Source: a bacterium (GTDB lineage Bacteria; Cyanobacteriota; Vampirovibrionia; Obscuribacterales; Obscuribacteraceae). Taken from it: a DNA stretch of 64,000 bases. This document shows positions 8,327 through 16,479 of this stretch, in pieces. Each line of letters begins with the position of its first letter. The stretch's first letter is position 1. Location: NCBI GenBank assembly GCA_016124935.1, contig WGMS01000023.1, positions 1 to 64,000 on the forward strand. The letters run 5' to 3'. The position numbers and the translations under genes are program-made. The notes beneath the pieces are model-generated. The model searched no databases, had not been told where the DNA came from, and worked only from the letters and a program-made list of their open reading frames with translations.

Positions 8327-9802
8327 TTATCTGTATCTATAAGAAATTGTCTTGGTCTCCGAGAAAAAATCAAGGCTGTGGTTGCCGCCTTCCCGGCCGA
8401 TACCGGAAGATTTTTGCCCTCCGAAAGGTGTTCTCAGATCCCTGGCGAACCAGCAGTTCACCCAGACCAGACCGACTTCGAGATCCCTGGATACTCTGTG
8501 GGCGCGGTTGACATTCTCTGTCCAGACCGAAGTGGAAAGACCATAGTCGGTGGAGTTGACCATAGCCAGCACTTCTTCTTCGGTCTTAAAAGGGATGATT
8601 GGCAGAACCGGCCCGAAGATCTCTTCCTGGCAGAGTCTTGAATCATAGGGCAGCCCTTCGAAGAGCGCCGGTCTCAAGAAATTGCCTTCTCCAAGCTCTT
8701 TTATTCTTTCGCCACCTGTAATGAGCTTCCCTTCCTGCTTTCCGAGTTCTATATAAGACTGCACTTTTTCCAGGTGCTCTTTAGAGATCAGCGCGCCCAT
8801 CTCGGTATTCGAATCGAGGGGATCTCCGACTCTTATAGCTTCCACTTTCGCTTTGATCGCATCGCGAACTTTCTTGAATGAATCTTCTTGAACAAACAGG
8901 CGCGAGCCTGCCAGGCAGATTTGACCCTGGTTGCGATAGGCCGCTCTCAAAGATGTCTCTATGGCGGTATCCAAATCGGCATCGTCGAAGATTATGCTCG
9001 CCCCTTTGCCGCCGAGTTCGAAAGAGACCTTCTTCAGGCTCTGGGCGCAGTTCTTCATTATGGCTTTACCGGTGGTGGTCTCGCCGGTGAAAGAGATTGA
9101 AGCCACGGCGTTGTTCAGAGTCAGGGCTTCGCCGGCACTGCCGGGTCCGAAGCCGTTGACCAGGTTGAATACCCCGGGCGGCAGGCCTGCCTGGCTTGCT
9201 ATCTCGGAAAAGAGAAAGGCCGTATAAGGAGTCCACTCCGCCGGTTTGAGGATGCAGGAGTTACCCATGACCAGTGCCGGCGCCAGCTTCCATGTAGCCA
9301 GATATAACGGTAGATTCCAGGGGGTGATCAGACCGCAGACGCCAAGAGGCTCTCGAATGGCAAGATGTCTTTCGTCGGTTCCGCTAATGCGGTTCGAATA
9401 GAGTTCGTCTGCCTGACTGGCGGCAAATTTTGCAAAGAACTGAAAGTTGAGCGCTGATCTGGGAATATCCCCGGTCAGACTTTCTGTTATAGGCTTACCG
9501 GTATCCAGGCTTTCGGCGGTGGCAAGCTCCTCTTTGCGTTCCAGTATCAGGTCGCCGATTTTGTTTATCACCTCGGCGCGCTCCGCCACCGACATTCTTC
9601 TCCAGGGACCTTTGTCGAAGGCTTCTCTAGCAGCCTGGGCCGCCATTTCCACATCTTCGGCACCGCCGAGGGCGACCTGGCCGAGGACTTTGTTCGTGGC
9701 AGGGTTGAGGGTTTCGAAGGTCTCTCCACCCAGAGCCGAAGCCGCTTTACCACCGATATAGTTCTTGATCTGAACAGTTTTCTGTGTGGTCGCTGCTGTC
9801 AT
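8327..9802 (-). CDS. aminomuconate/hydroxymuconate-semialdehyde dehydrogenase
   Basis: 491 residues, the normal ALDH length. ITPWNLPLYLATWKLAPAL and SFTGETTTGKAI belong to the NAD-binding domain. FELGGKGASIIFDDADL carries the general-base Glu, and NQGQICLAGSRLFV the catalytic Cys. The C-terminal WVNCWFARDLRTPFGGQKSS and GIGREGG, then HSLDFFSETKTI, are characteristic of 2-hydroxymuconic-/2-aminomuconic-semialdehyde dehydrogenases (ALDH8/HMSDH group). The reaction is NAD-dependent oxidation of a ring-cleavage semialdehyde. The RidA-type gene ends 4 bp upstream of this start and kynurenine formamidase is divergent beyond it, which favours the aminomuconate substrate of tryptophan degradation. 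Confidence 0.87.
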   Translation of the reverse strand: MTAATTQKTVQIKNYIGGKAASALGGETFETLNPATNKVLGQVALGGAEDVEMAAQAAREAFDKGPWRRMSVAERAEVINKIGDLILERKEELATAESLDTGKPITESLTGDIPRSALNFQFFAKFAASQADELYSNRISGTDERHLAIREPLGVCGLITPWNLPLYLATWKLAPALVMGNSCILKPAEWTPYTAFLFSEIASQAGLPPGVFNLVNGFGPGSAGEALTLNNAVASISFTGETTTGKAIMKNCAQSLKKVSFELGGKGASIIFDDADLDTAIETSLRAAYRNQGQICLAGSRLFVQEDSFKKVRDAIKAKVEAIRVGDPLDSNTEMGALISKEHLEKVQSYIELGKQEGKLITGGERIKELGEGNFLRPALFEGLPYDSRLCQEEIFGPVLPIIPFKTEEEVLAMVNSTDYGLSTSVWTENVNRAHRVSRDLEVGLVWVNCWFARDLRTPFGGQKSSGIGREGGNHSLDFFSETKTISYRYR

Positions 9803-9806
9803 CGGG

Positions 9807-10256
9807 TTAACCTCCTTTGTAAGCCATCGCTTTGATCTCTATATAGTTGCGACCGGGAAGGTCGGCAGCCTGGACTGTGGTGCGAGCCGGGGGGCTTTCG
9901 AAGGAAAAGTGTTTTGAATAGACCTCGTTGTACTGGGGAAAGTCCTTCATGTCTTTCAAGAAGACCGTCACGTCGACAAGGTTCTCAAGGGAGAGTCCGG
10001 CTTCTTCTAGCACCACTCTCAGATTTTTGATCACCGCTTCGGTCATCACTTTTATATCGTAGGCAATAACTTGACCGTTCTCATCCATGGTGATGCCTTC
10101 TTCAATTTCGCTGTCGGGATCTCGGGCACCCTGACCGGAGACGAAAAGAAAGCCGCCGGCGAGCACCGCATGGGAATACGCTCCTAGAGGGCTCGGCGCC
10201 TTGCCGGTGATGTTGTATGCGACTTTGGTGTCAGTGCGGGCAGTCGAGTCTGGCAC
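9807..10256 (-). CDS. RidA/YjgF family deaminase, possible 2-aminomuconate deaminase
   Basis: 149 residues. APSPLGAYSHAVLAGGFLFV near the N-terminus, the central ENLVDVTVFLKDMKDFPQYN and the C-terminal PPARTTVQAADLPGRNYIEI are YjgF/YER057c/RidA hallmarks, with the arginine and glutamate that bind and hydrolyse imines. The family includes generic enamine/imine deaminases and 2-aminomuconate deaminase. An N-terminal extension of about 20 residues and the directly adjacent muconic-semialdehyde dehydrogenase support the second function. That assignment is contextual; a plain RidA role remains possible. It is the first gene of the minus-strand operon, 87 bp from the divergent kynB. Confidence 0.83.
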   Translation of the reverse strand: MPDSTARTDTKVAYNITGKAPSPLGAYSHAVLAGGFLFVSGQGARDPDSEIEEGITMDENGQVIAYDIKVMTEAVIKNLRVVLEEAGLSLENLVDVTVFLKDMKDFPQYNEVYSKHFSFESPPARTTVQAADLPGRNYIEIKAMAYKGG

Positions 10257-10343
10257 GATTATCTCCTCTTTTCCCTCAATAACTCGGGGCTGTTCGAAAT
10301 CGCTATTCTACTAAATCTCTTTGATCCTTATATAATTCGAGGA

Positions 10344-11006
10344 ATGAATATCAGCGATAAATCCTACGAAATATTTGACATCTCGCAGCCGGTGGATTCC
10401 AAAACCGCCTGCTTTCCAGGGGATGTGCCCTTCAGCAAAGATATCACCCTGACCCTTGCCGACTCCGGTGTCGTTAACTTAACGGCTTTTACAATGAGTC
10501 CCCATGTGGGAAGTCATGCAGATGCTCCGGTCCATATGGAAGGCAATCTGGAAGCTGGTTCCGGAACGGCTTCGGAACTTTCGCTTCGCGCCTTTCTTGG
10601 CCCGGCGACGGTAATTGATCTGGCTCCTTTTACCAGCGGTATCGGTGTTGATCAGATCCTCCGCAAGCTCGAAGGGCGAAAGCTTCCCGAGCGAATTCTG
10701 TTTCGAACAAGGCACCATATTCGGTATGACGTCTTCGAATCTGATTACGCTTTCATTGCCGTGGAGCTGGCAGAGTATCTGGTGCGGGAGGGTGGAGTCA
10801 AGCTGATTGGCCTCGATACGCCCTCGGTCGATCATATCGATTCCAAGGAGCTTAGAAGTCATCATATACTGCTTTCCGGTGGCTTGAGCTGGCTGGAGAA
10901 TCTCGACCTCAGCTCTGTCCTGCCCGGCGAATACAATTTAATTGCTTTGCCTCTCAAATTCAAGGAGCTGGAGGCGTCACCGGTGCGCGCTGTTTTAATT
11001 CGCTGA
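10344..11006 (+). CDS. kynB: kynurenine formamidase (cyclase family)
   Basis: 220 residues, close to the usual 205-215. The metal-binding motif HVGSHADAPVHME (HxGTHxDxPxH type) is at about residues 53-65. IGLDTPSVDHIDSKEL, SHHILL and the C-terminal YNLIALPLKFKELEASPVRA match bacterial KynB. The enzyme hydrolyses N-formylkynurenine to kynurenine and formate in tryptophan degradation. It is divergent from the RidA/ALDH operon, whose products fit a later step of the same pathway, and is followed 29 bp downstream by the btpA homologue. Tryptophan dioxygenase, kynureninase and the ring-cleavage enzyme are not in the window. Confidence 0.85.
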   Translation: MNISDKSYEIFDISQPVDSKTACFPGDVPFSKDITLTLADSGVVNLTAFTMSPHVGSHADAPVHMEGNLEAGSGTASELSLRAFLGPATVIDLAPFTSGIGVDQILRKLEGRKLPERILFRTRHHIRYDVFESDYAFIAVELAEYLVREGGVKLIGLDTPSVDHIDSKELRSHHILLSGGLSWLENLDLSSVLPGEYNLIALPLKFKELEASPVRAVLIR

Positions 11007-11035
11007 ATCTGCAAAAAGGGAGACAGGCAAGAACC

Positions 11036-11824
11036 ATGATCTACGGCAAAAGCTGCGCCTTGATAGGAGCCGTTCATTTACAGCCTCTACCGGGAGCGGC
11101 CGGTTACGGCGGTTCTATGGAAGCGATTCTCGAGGACGCGCTTTCTGAAGCTCTCTTATATAAGAAAGCCGGATTCGATGGACTGATTGTCGAAAACACC
11201 CATGATACGCCATATCTGAAAGGGAGAGTAGAGCCGGAGACTGTGGCAGCCATGACCGTAATTGCCGGAGCGCTAAAAGATGAGGTAGGGCTGCCGCTGG
11301 GACTTCAAATACTGGCCGGAGCCAATCTGGAGGCTCTGGCTGTGGCTGTTTCTCTGGGACTGGACTTTATTCGCGCCGAGGGTTTCGTCTTTGCCCATGT
11401 GGGCGACGAGGGCATTCACGAGGCCTGCGCTCCGCAGTTGATTCGCCGACGCTTCGAACTACAGGCCCAGTCTATAAAAGTCTATGTCGATATCAAGAAG
11501 AAGCATGCCTCCCATGCTCTCACCGAAGATGTCGATCTGGCGGAAACTGCCCGGGCTGCCGATTTCTTCCGGGCCGATGGAGTGGTGGTGACCGGAGTGC
11601 GAACCGGAAGCGCGCCTTCTATGGAAGAGTTGCAAGAAGCAAGAGCCGCCGTCGAACTGCCGGTTTTAGTCGGAAGCGGAGTCTCTCCGGAAAACATAGC
11701 AGCCTTCTCGAGCCTGGCTGATGCCCTGATCATCGGCTCTTATGTCAAGCGCGATGGTCGCTGGCAGAACAAGATCGATCCCAAAAGATGTGATCAGCTT
11801 TTGTCGTGTTTGCCGGGGCGCTGA
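11036..11824 (+). CDS. btpA: BtpA/SgcQ family TIM-barrel protein
   Basis: 262 residues. Opens with IGAVHLQPLPGAAGYGGS, then DGLIVENTHDTPYLK, IRAEGFVFAHVGDEG and VLVGSGVSPENI, the signatures of BtpA/SgcQ proteins (phosphate-binding TIM barrel). In cyanobacteria BtpA is needed for photosystem I accumulation; elsewhere members sit in sugar or nucleoside gene clusters and their reaction is unknown. No photosynthesis gene is near, so a metabolic role is more likely here. GGGAGA precedes the ATG, and the gene follows kynB by 29 bp, probably on the same transcript. Confidence 0.85.
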   Translation: MIYGKSCALIGAVHLQPLPGAAGYGGSMEAILEDALSEALLYKKAGFDGLIVENTHDTPYLKGRVEPETVAAMTVIAGALKDEVGLPLGLQILAGANLEALAVAVSLGLDFIRAEGFVFAHVGDEGIHEACAPQLIRRRFELQAQSIKVYVDIKKKHASHALTEDVDLAETARAADFFRADGVVVTGVRTGSAPSMEELQEARAAVELPVLVGSGVSPENIAAFSSLADALIIGSYVKRDGRWQNKIDPKRCDQLLSCLPGR

Positions 11825-11989
11825 TAGTGGCACTGTATATGCCACTGCTCACAGGTGTTCTGGTTCAAGTTGCAATTAGGAAATCGGGTTGTCGAAGGTC
11901 TCCGCGCTTTTATTCTCCGGCGATTGTATATACTTATTCTTAAATGTCTAAAGGGGTACTTTTAAATATCTGCTGCCTTGCTATGATAT

Positions 11990-12206
11990 TTAGCGAACCA
12001 AGGGTGAGTGCTTTATTTCAGTAGAGTGCCGTGAGCCCAGGGACCCTGCCGAAACGTCAGATCGACGTCGACCGGAGACGACAGCAGGCGAGTCCGCATT
12101 CGGGAACATTCTGTCTGTGACCGTTTGAAATACTTTGCCCATCGCAAGGGGCAGTTCAGAAAGTAGCAAAACACCACTCGAGATTTATCTGAGTGGTGTT
12201 TTTGTT
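11990..12206 (+). ncRNA. candidate structured RNA, 6S-like rod
   Basis: This 390-bp gap has no credible ORF but folds well by eye. ATTTCA (12015-12020) pairs with TGAAAT (12126-12131). GGAC plus CCTGC (12041-12049) pairs with GCAGG (12084-12088) and GTCC (12092-12095). ACGTC (12054-12058) closes on GACGT (12064-12068), and CAGTAGAGTG can pair loosely with CATTCTGTCTG. TGCCC/GGGCA (12136-12153) forms a further hairpin before an intrinsic terminator. A TATGAT-like -10 element lies near 11982. A long irregular helix with internal loops, about 180-215 nt long, suits bacterial 6S RNA (RNA polymerase inhibitor), but identity is inferred from shape only. Confidence 0.45.
12169..12206. terminator. 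bidirectional intrinsic terminator
   Basis: AAACACCACTC (12169-12179) pairs perfectly with GAGTGGTGTTT (12191-12201), followed by a T-rich stretch. On the other strand the stem is followed by TTTT. It can end the candidate ncRNA rightward and the kinase gene (stop at 12217) leftward. Confidence 0.8.
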
Positions 12207-12216
12207 TGGTCCTATT

Positions 12217-13800
12217 TTAAAAGGACTTCGAGTTTTTAAGATCGCTCCAGATGCTGTTGGCAGGCTTAGAGCTGGATTTGGGTTTTGGCGCCGGAGCTTT
12301 CTTCACCGCTGCCGGCTTGCTTGCTTTGGGTTTCGGCCTCGGGACTGGTTTCGGTTTCGGTTTCGGTTTCGCTTCGGTGACCGGCTCTTTGGTTTCGCTA
12401 ACTTTTTCAGGCGTCTTAGCCGGCTCTTTGACGGAGCCGGTGGGCTCACCATCGGTGGTGTCAGGCTCGGCTTTGGTTACCGGTTTTTCGACCGGCTTCG
12501 CGGCCGGTTTTGCTACCGGTTTCTCGATGGTCTTACTATCCACCGGTGGCTTCGCCTCCGGCGTCTTAACGGTCTCTTTCTTCGATAACTGACTGAAGAT
12601 AGAGACAAGAATAATGGCGCCGACTATAAGCGCGGCACCGCCGGCCATACCCCAGTGCAGAAGAGTCATCTTCTTCCACCAGGCTTCGCCTGCTTCGCTT
12701 TCTTTCTCGCCTTCTTCCGTATCCAGATCGACAGTACGCAGAACCTGACTGCGTCCTGGTTTCGGAACTGCCATCTCCAGCTCGGTCGCCAGCTGTTCCA
12801 TGCTTTGCTGCCGGTCTTCAGGGGCTTTGGCCAGTGCTCTGAGAACGACTTGCTCGACCCTTTCCGGAATATATAAATCGGGCCTGGCTTCCTGGAAAGT
12901 CGGCGGTGCATCGTTGATGTGCTTCGACATCGTCTCGACCATGGTCTTGCCCAGAATCGGCAGGCGGTTGGTGAGGGTCTCGTAGAGCACGATACCCATA
13001 GAATAAACATCGGAGCGTTTATCCAGGGGCAGACCCTGGCATTGTTCCGGCGACATATAGACCGGACTTCCGCAGACCTCTCCCATCTGGGTGAGCTTCT
13101 GGCCTTCGGTGCCCTCTTCCATAAGCTTCGCCACGCCGAAGTCGACCACTTTCACATAGTCTCTGTCGCCTTCCCTGTCGATAAGGACTATGTTGCTCGG
13201 TTTGAGATCTCGATGAATAACTCCCTGTTTGTGGGCGTGACCAAGGGCATCGCAGGCCTGTCTTACTATTTTGAGAGCCCGGTCGACACCGACATGGCCT
13301 TCGTCTTTGATGATGTCCGAAAGGGGTTTGCCTTCCAGGTAGTCCATAACGATATACGGCTGTCCGGTGGGTGATATGCCGAAATCGTAAACCGTGATGA
13401 TATGCGGGTGGTTGAGTCTGCAGGTGGCTTTGGATTCTTGCTGGAATCGTTTCACCGACATGGAGTCATTGAGGTGGTGAGCCTGGAGCATTTTTATCGC
13501 CACCACCCGGTCCATGACGTCCTGGCGGCCTTTATACACGACCCCCATGCCGCCTGTTCCAAGTACCGAGACTATGTCGTACTTTCCGGCTAATCTGGTT
13601 CCAATCAAAGGATCCTGGGCAATCGGAACCAGCATGCTGTTATCGTGGGGGCAAGCCGCCACGATTCCTGTGAATTGCCGGTTGCATTCCAAGCAGACCT
13701 TGCGGTCCAGTTCTTCGTGTATATGTCCTGTTGAGGAGGTCATTTCTGGTTGGTTTACGAAGGATTCAAGCAGGGGTGGGGGCGCTTGCGCGAGCAGCAT
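12217..13800 (-). CDS. membrane-anchored eukaryote-like Ser/Thr protein kinase
   Basis: 527 residues from 13800; an ATG at 13743 is also possible, and neither has a clear ribosome-binding site. A short Cys-containing segment (VCLECNRQFTGIVAACPHD) precedes the kinase domain at about 74-345: GTGGMG loop 81-86, AIK lysine 103, HRDLKPSN 196-203, DFG 220-222 and MSPEQC. One transmembrane helix lies at about 383-403. The C-terminal tail of about 120 residues is rich in Lys, Pro and Ala (KPVAKPAAKPVEKP) and should be outside the cytoplasm, perhaps touching peptidoglycan. It is an active-looking Hanks-type kinase, downstream of recF by 53 bp on the same strand. Confidence 0.92.
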   Translation of the reverse strand: MLLAQAPPPLLESFVNQPEMTSSTGHIHEELDRKVCLECNRQFTGIVAACPHDNSMLVPIAQDPLIGTRLAGKYDIVSVLGTGGMGVVYKGRQDVMDRVVAIKMLQAHHLNDSMSVKRFQQESKATCRLNHPHIITVYDFGISPTGQPYIVMDYLEGKPLSDIIKDEGHVGVDRALKIVRQACDALGHAHKQGVIHRDLKPSNIVLIDREGDRDYVKVVDFGVAKLMEEGTEGQKLTQMGEVCGSPVYMSPEQCQGLPLDKRSDVYSMGIVLYETLTNRLPILGKTMVETMSKHINDAPPTFQEARPDLYIPERVEQVVLRALAKAPEDRQQSMEQLATELEMAVPKPGRSQVLRTVDLDTEEGEKESEAGEAWWKKMTLLHWGMAGGAALIVGAIILVSIFSQLSKKETVKTPEAKPPVDSKTIEKPVAKPAAKPVEKPVTKAEPDTTDGEPTGSVKEPAKTPEKVSETKEPVTEAKPKPKPKPVPRPKPKASKPAAVKKAPAPKPKSSSKPANSIWSDLKNSKSF

Positions 13801-13853
13801 TAAGCAATATTAATTTACCCGCTCGGCCCGGATAGTAATCAGATATGGCGCTT

Positions 13854-15095
13854 CTAATTATTTATAGGCTCCTCTTCCTGCTCCATCGCTCTACCTTCTT
13901 TGATTTCGATGAAACGAGCGTTCAATAGCCATTTCTTCTCGAAAGCGTCTACATGGGTGGTGGTTATAAGGGTCTGCATGTCCTGATCGCAGGCTTGCAT
14001 CAGGTGGCTCTGACGGCTCAAATCCAGCTCGGCAAGGACGTCGTCTAAGAGCAGCACCGGCGGCTCCATTATGTGATCCCGGACCAGAGAGAGCTCGGCC
14101 AGCTTCAGGGCGAGGACGAGGCTGCGTTGCTGCCCCTGGCTGGCGTAGGCCGTGGCATCCTCGCCGTTTAAGCTGAGGCGGATATCGTCCCGGTGGGGAC
14201 CAGCCAGGCTTTGTTTTCGGAAGATCTCTTCTTTGTGGCGTTTTTGATAGAGTCTGTAGAGTCGCCGGGCTATGTCTTTTTCGTCCGGCTCTATACCGGC
14301 TTTCATGATCTCTTCGAGATCTCTGTCCTCTCCATCTCCTTCATCTTCGGGTCTTTTCAGATAGTATTCGGCTTTCAGAATCTCTTTCTTGCCGGATATC
14401 TTGGAGTGCTCCTCCATGGCCAGCGGAAGCAGGTTGTTGAGCACTGCCAGTCTCTGTTTGACCACCCGGGCGCCGAGTAAGGCCGCCTGCTGATTCCAGG
14501 TCTTGAGCTGCTCGAGATCCTCCATTTCATGAGAACCTGCTCCGAAGCCTTTTTCGAAGATGTCTTTAAGCAGTCTGTTTTTCTGGCTCGTAGTACGGTT
14601 GTATTTGGACAGGTCCTGAGAATAGGCTTTCTTAAGGGTGGAGGTGAGATTATCGAGCCAGTCCCGGCGATATTTCGGGCCGCCTCGCAAAAGATTTAGA
14701 TCCTCACTCTTGAAGCTTACTGTGACAAAGTTTCCAGCCAGCTTCCTGGTCGAATTGTAAGAGGCGCCGTTTATTTTTGCTCGTTTTTCCAGGGCGCAGG
14801 CCCCTGATTTGAGCGTCTTGGTCAGATTTTTGGCGACGCTGACAAATAGATTCTCTTCACCCTGGACCGAATCGAAATCGAGCTCTATCGAAAAGGCCGG
14901 CGAGCCGTAACGTATCAGCTCGAAATCGTTCGCCGTTCGGGGAGACTTGCCCCGGGAGACGAATTCTATCGCTTCGAGCAGGTTGGTCTTGCCCTGGGCG
15001 TTCTGGCCCACGATTATGTTGCGATGCTTGTTGAAGCAGACTTCTTCGTCTATGTAGTTGCGGAAGTCCTTTATTCTTACTTTTCTGGCGTGCAT
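13854..15095 (-). CDS. recF: DNA replication and repair protein RecF
   Basis: 413 residues. KVRIKDFRNY at the N-terminus and the Walker A motif GQNAQGKT at 30-37 are typical RecF. The C-terminal half has the signature LAGPHRDDI and the Walker B region VLLLDDVLAELDLSR. RecF is an SMC-like ATPase that, with RecO and RecR, loads RecA at single-strand gaps. It is a little longer than most RecF proteins (about 360-380), with an acidic insert around EDEGDGEDRDLEE. It is divergent from gyrB with ribF between them, a variation on the classical dnaN-recF-gyrB order. Confidence 0.93.
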   Translation of the reverse strand: MHARKVRIKDFRNYIDEEVCFNKHRNIIVGQNAQGKTNLLEAIEFVSRGKSPRTANDFELIRYGSPAFSIELDFDSVQGEENLFVSVAKNLTKTLKSGACALEKRAKINGASYNSTRKLAGNFVTVSFKSEDLNLLRGGPKYRRDWLDNLTSTLKKAYSQDLSKYNRTTSQKNRLLKDIFEKGFGAGSHEMEDLEQLKTWNQQAALLGARVVKQRLAVLNNLLPLAMEEHSKISGKKEILKAEYYLKRPEDEGDGEDRDLEEIMKAGIEPDEKDIARRLYRLYQKRHKEEIFRKQSLAGPHRDDIRLSLNGEDATAYASQGQQRSLVLALKLAELSLVRDHIMEPPVLLLDDVLAELDLSRQSHLMQACDQDMQTLITTTHVDAFEKKWLLNARFIEIKEGRAMEQEEEPINN

Positions 15096-15113
15096 GCGTG
15101 CATCTATCGACAG

Positions 15114-16154
15114 TCAGGCGTGAAGCTTCTCTTCCTTTTCGAGAATGCTACCGGACTTTGATTTTAACCCTTTTAGATAAGATACTGCCTGGGCTTTATC
15201 CTGCTTAATCTGTTCGACCAGCGCCTCTTTTGAATCGAATCTCTTCTCTTCTCGCAGATAGTCTAAGAATTGAAGATCCAGCTCTCGTCCATAAAGGTCG
15301 GCTCCGGCTTCGATTTCAAAAAGATGGGCTTCCACCACCGGTTTAGCTTCACCTTTGTCAGAGCCCTCTTTGAAAGTCGGTCTCATACCCACATTGATTA
15401 CGCAATCGAAAATCTCATTGTCTCCGAAGCGGGCCCGACCGGCATAAACCCCCTGCCTGGGCAGCAGATGAAATTCATAAATCTCTAGATTGGCGGTGGG
15501 GAAGCCGATTGTACGACCGCGACCGTCTCCGTGACAGATTTCGCCGCGTACGGAAAAAGGGCGCAGCAGAAGCTCGGCGGCATCCTGCATCTGCCCGTTC
15601 AGGACATGCTCCCGTATGCGGGAACTCGACACTTCTCGGTCATTTACCCGGATCATCGATGCCACGTTTACCGTGAAGCCCAGCTCCTCGCCCATTTTCT
15701 TCAAAAGATCGGCATCGCCTTCCCGGTCTCTTCCGAAATGATGGTTGTGTCCGACAGAAATAGACCTGGCGCCGGTGGCTCGAACCAGGACATTTTCCAC
15801 ATACTCGATTGGACTGAGCTGGCATAGTTCTTCGGTAAAGGAGAGCACCAGGGCGAAATCCACCCCAAGAGCTTCCACCAGCTCCAGTCGTTTTTCGATA
15901 ACAGTGAGCAGGGCTGGCGATTTGCCTCTTGTCAAAGAGCGGGGGTGGTCTTTGAAAGTGACGATTCCGGCTTTGACACCCAGTTTTCTGGCGTCATCGA
16001 TGGCTTTCTGAATGACGGCACGGTGACCGGGGTGGACACCGTCGAAAAAGCCCAGGGCGATTGCCGATTCGTCGACGAGGCGATCTTTTATCTTGCAGGA
16101 GGTTTCGAAAAAGGTTTCCACTCTACGCTCTCTTCTGGGTGCCGACCGAGACAA
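15114..16154 (-). CDS. ribF: bifunctional riboflavin kinase/FAD synthetase
   Basis: 346 residues if translation starts at the TTG at 16154; a GTG at 16121 would give 335 and is equally plausible. The nucleotidyltransferase motif GFFDGVHPGH is at 35-44 and SVGHNHHFGRDREG follows. The flavokinase domain begins with GRTIGFPTANLEI and contains GVYAGRARFG. The enzyme converts riboflavin to FMN and FMN to FAD. It lies 18 bp upstream of recF on the same strand, so the two are probably co-transcribed. Confidence 0.93.
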   Translation of the reverse strand: MSRSAPRRERRVETFFETSCKIKDRLVDESAIALGFFDGVHPGHRAVIQKAIDDARKLGVKAGIVTFKDHPRSLTRGKSPALLTVIEKRLELVEALGVDFALVLSFTEELCQLSPIEYVENVLVRATGARSISVGHNHHFGRDREGDADLLKKMGEELGFTVNVASMIRVNDREVSSSRIREHVLNGQMQDAAELLLRPFSVRGEICHGDGRGRTIGFPTANLEIYEFHLLPRQGVYAGRARFGDNEIFDCVINVGMRPTFKEGSDKGEAKPVVEAHLFEIEAGADLYGRELDLQFLDYLREEKRFDSKEALVEQIKQDKAQAVSYLKGLKSKSGSILEKEEKLHA

Positions 16155-16479
16155 AGTTTTTTTTATCCTGATCAGGCGGTAAAACTGAATACAGATGGCG
16201 AAAATAATCCTTATGTATTGTAAACCAGACCGGCATAAGCAATAAAGGATGTCTATACTCGATATGTCAAACTCTTAACCGCCTTGAATCCACATAATAA
16301 GCGGCTTTCAGTCCGGAAATATGTTAAAATTCAGTGGTGTTTTAAAGTGGGCTAGAAGTAATTGATCCGGTCTCCAGCGTCGTTTCGATGTTCTCGGAGA
16401 AGTGGTGCTTCTGACCTGCCCGGTCTTAATGCGCAGGTTTTCTATCCGTCCATTGGGCCTGAACCAAATTAGAGGAAAC
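16155..16479. other. ribF/gyrB divergent intergenic region
   Basis: A 325-bp gap with no credible gene. It is AT-rich around 16190-16340 and must hold both divergent promoters. A TTAAAAT element near 16324 is a weak -10 candidate for gyrB. ACCTGC (16414-16419) pairs with GCAGGT (16433-16438) and is followed by TTTT, so a small terminator-like hairpin sits 40 bp before the gyrB start and could act as an attenuator. I saw no riboswitch I recognise. Confidence 0.4.
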
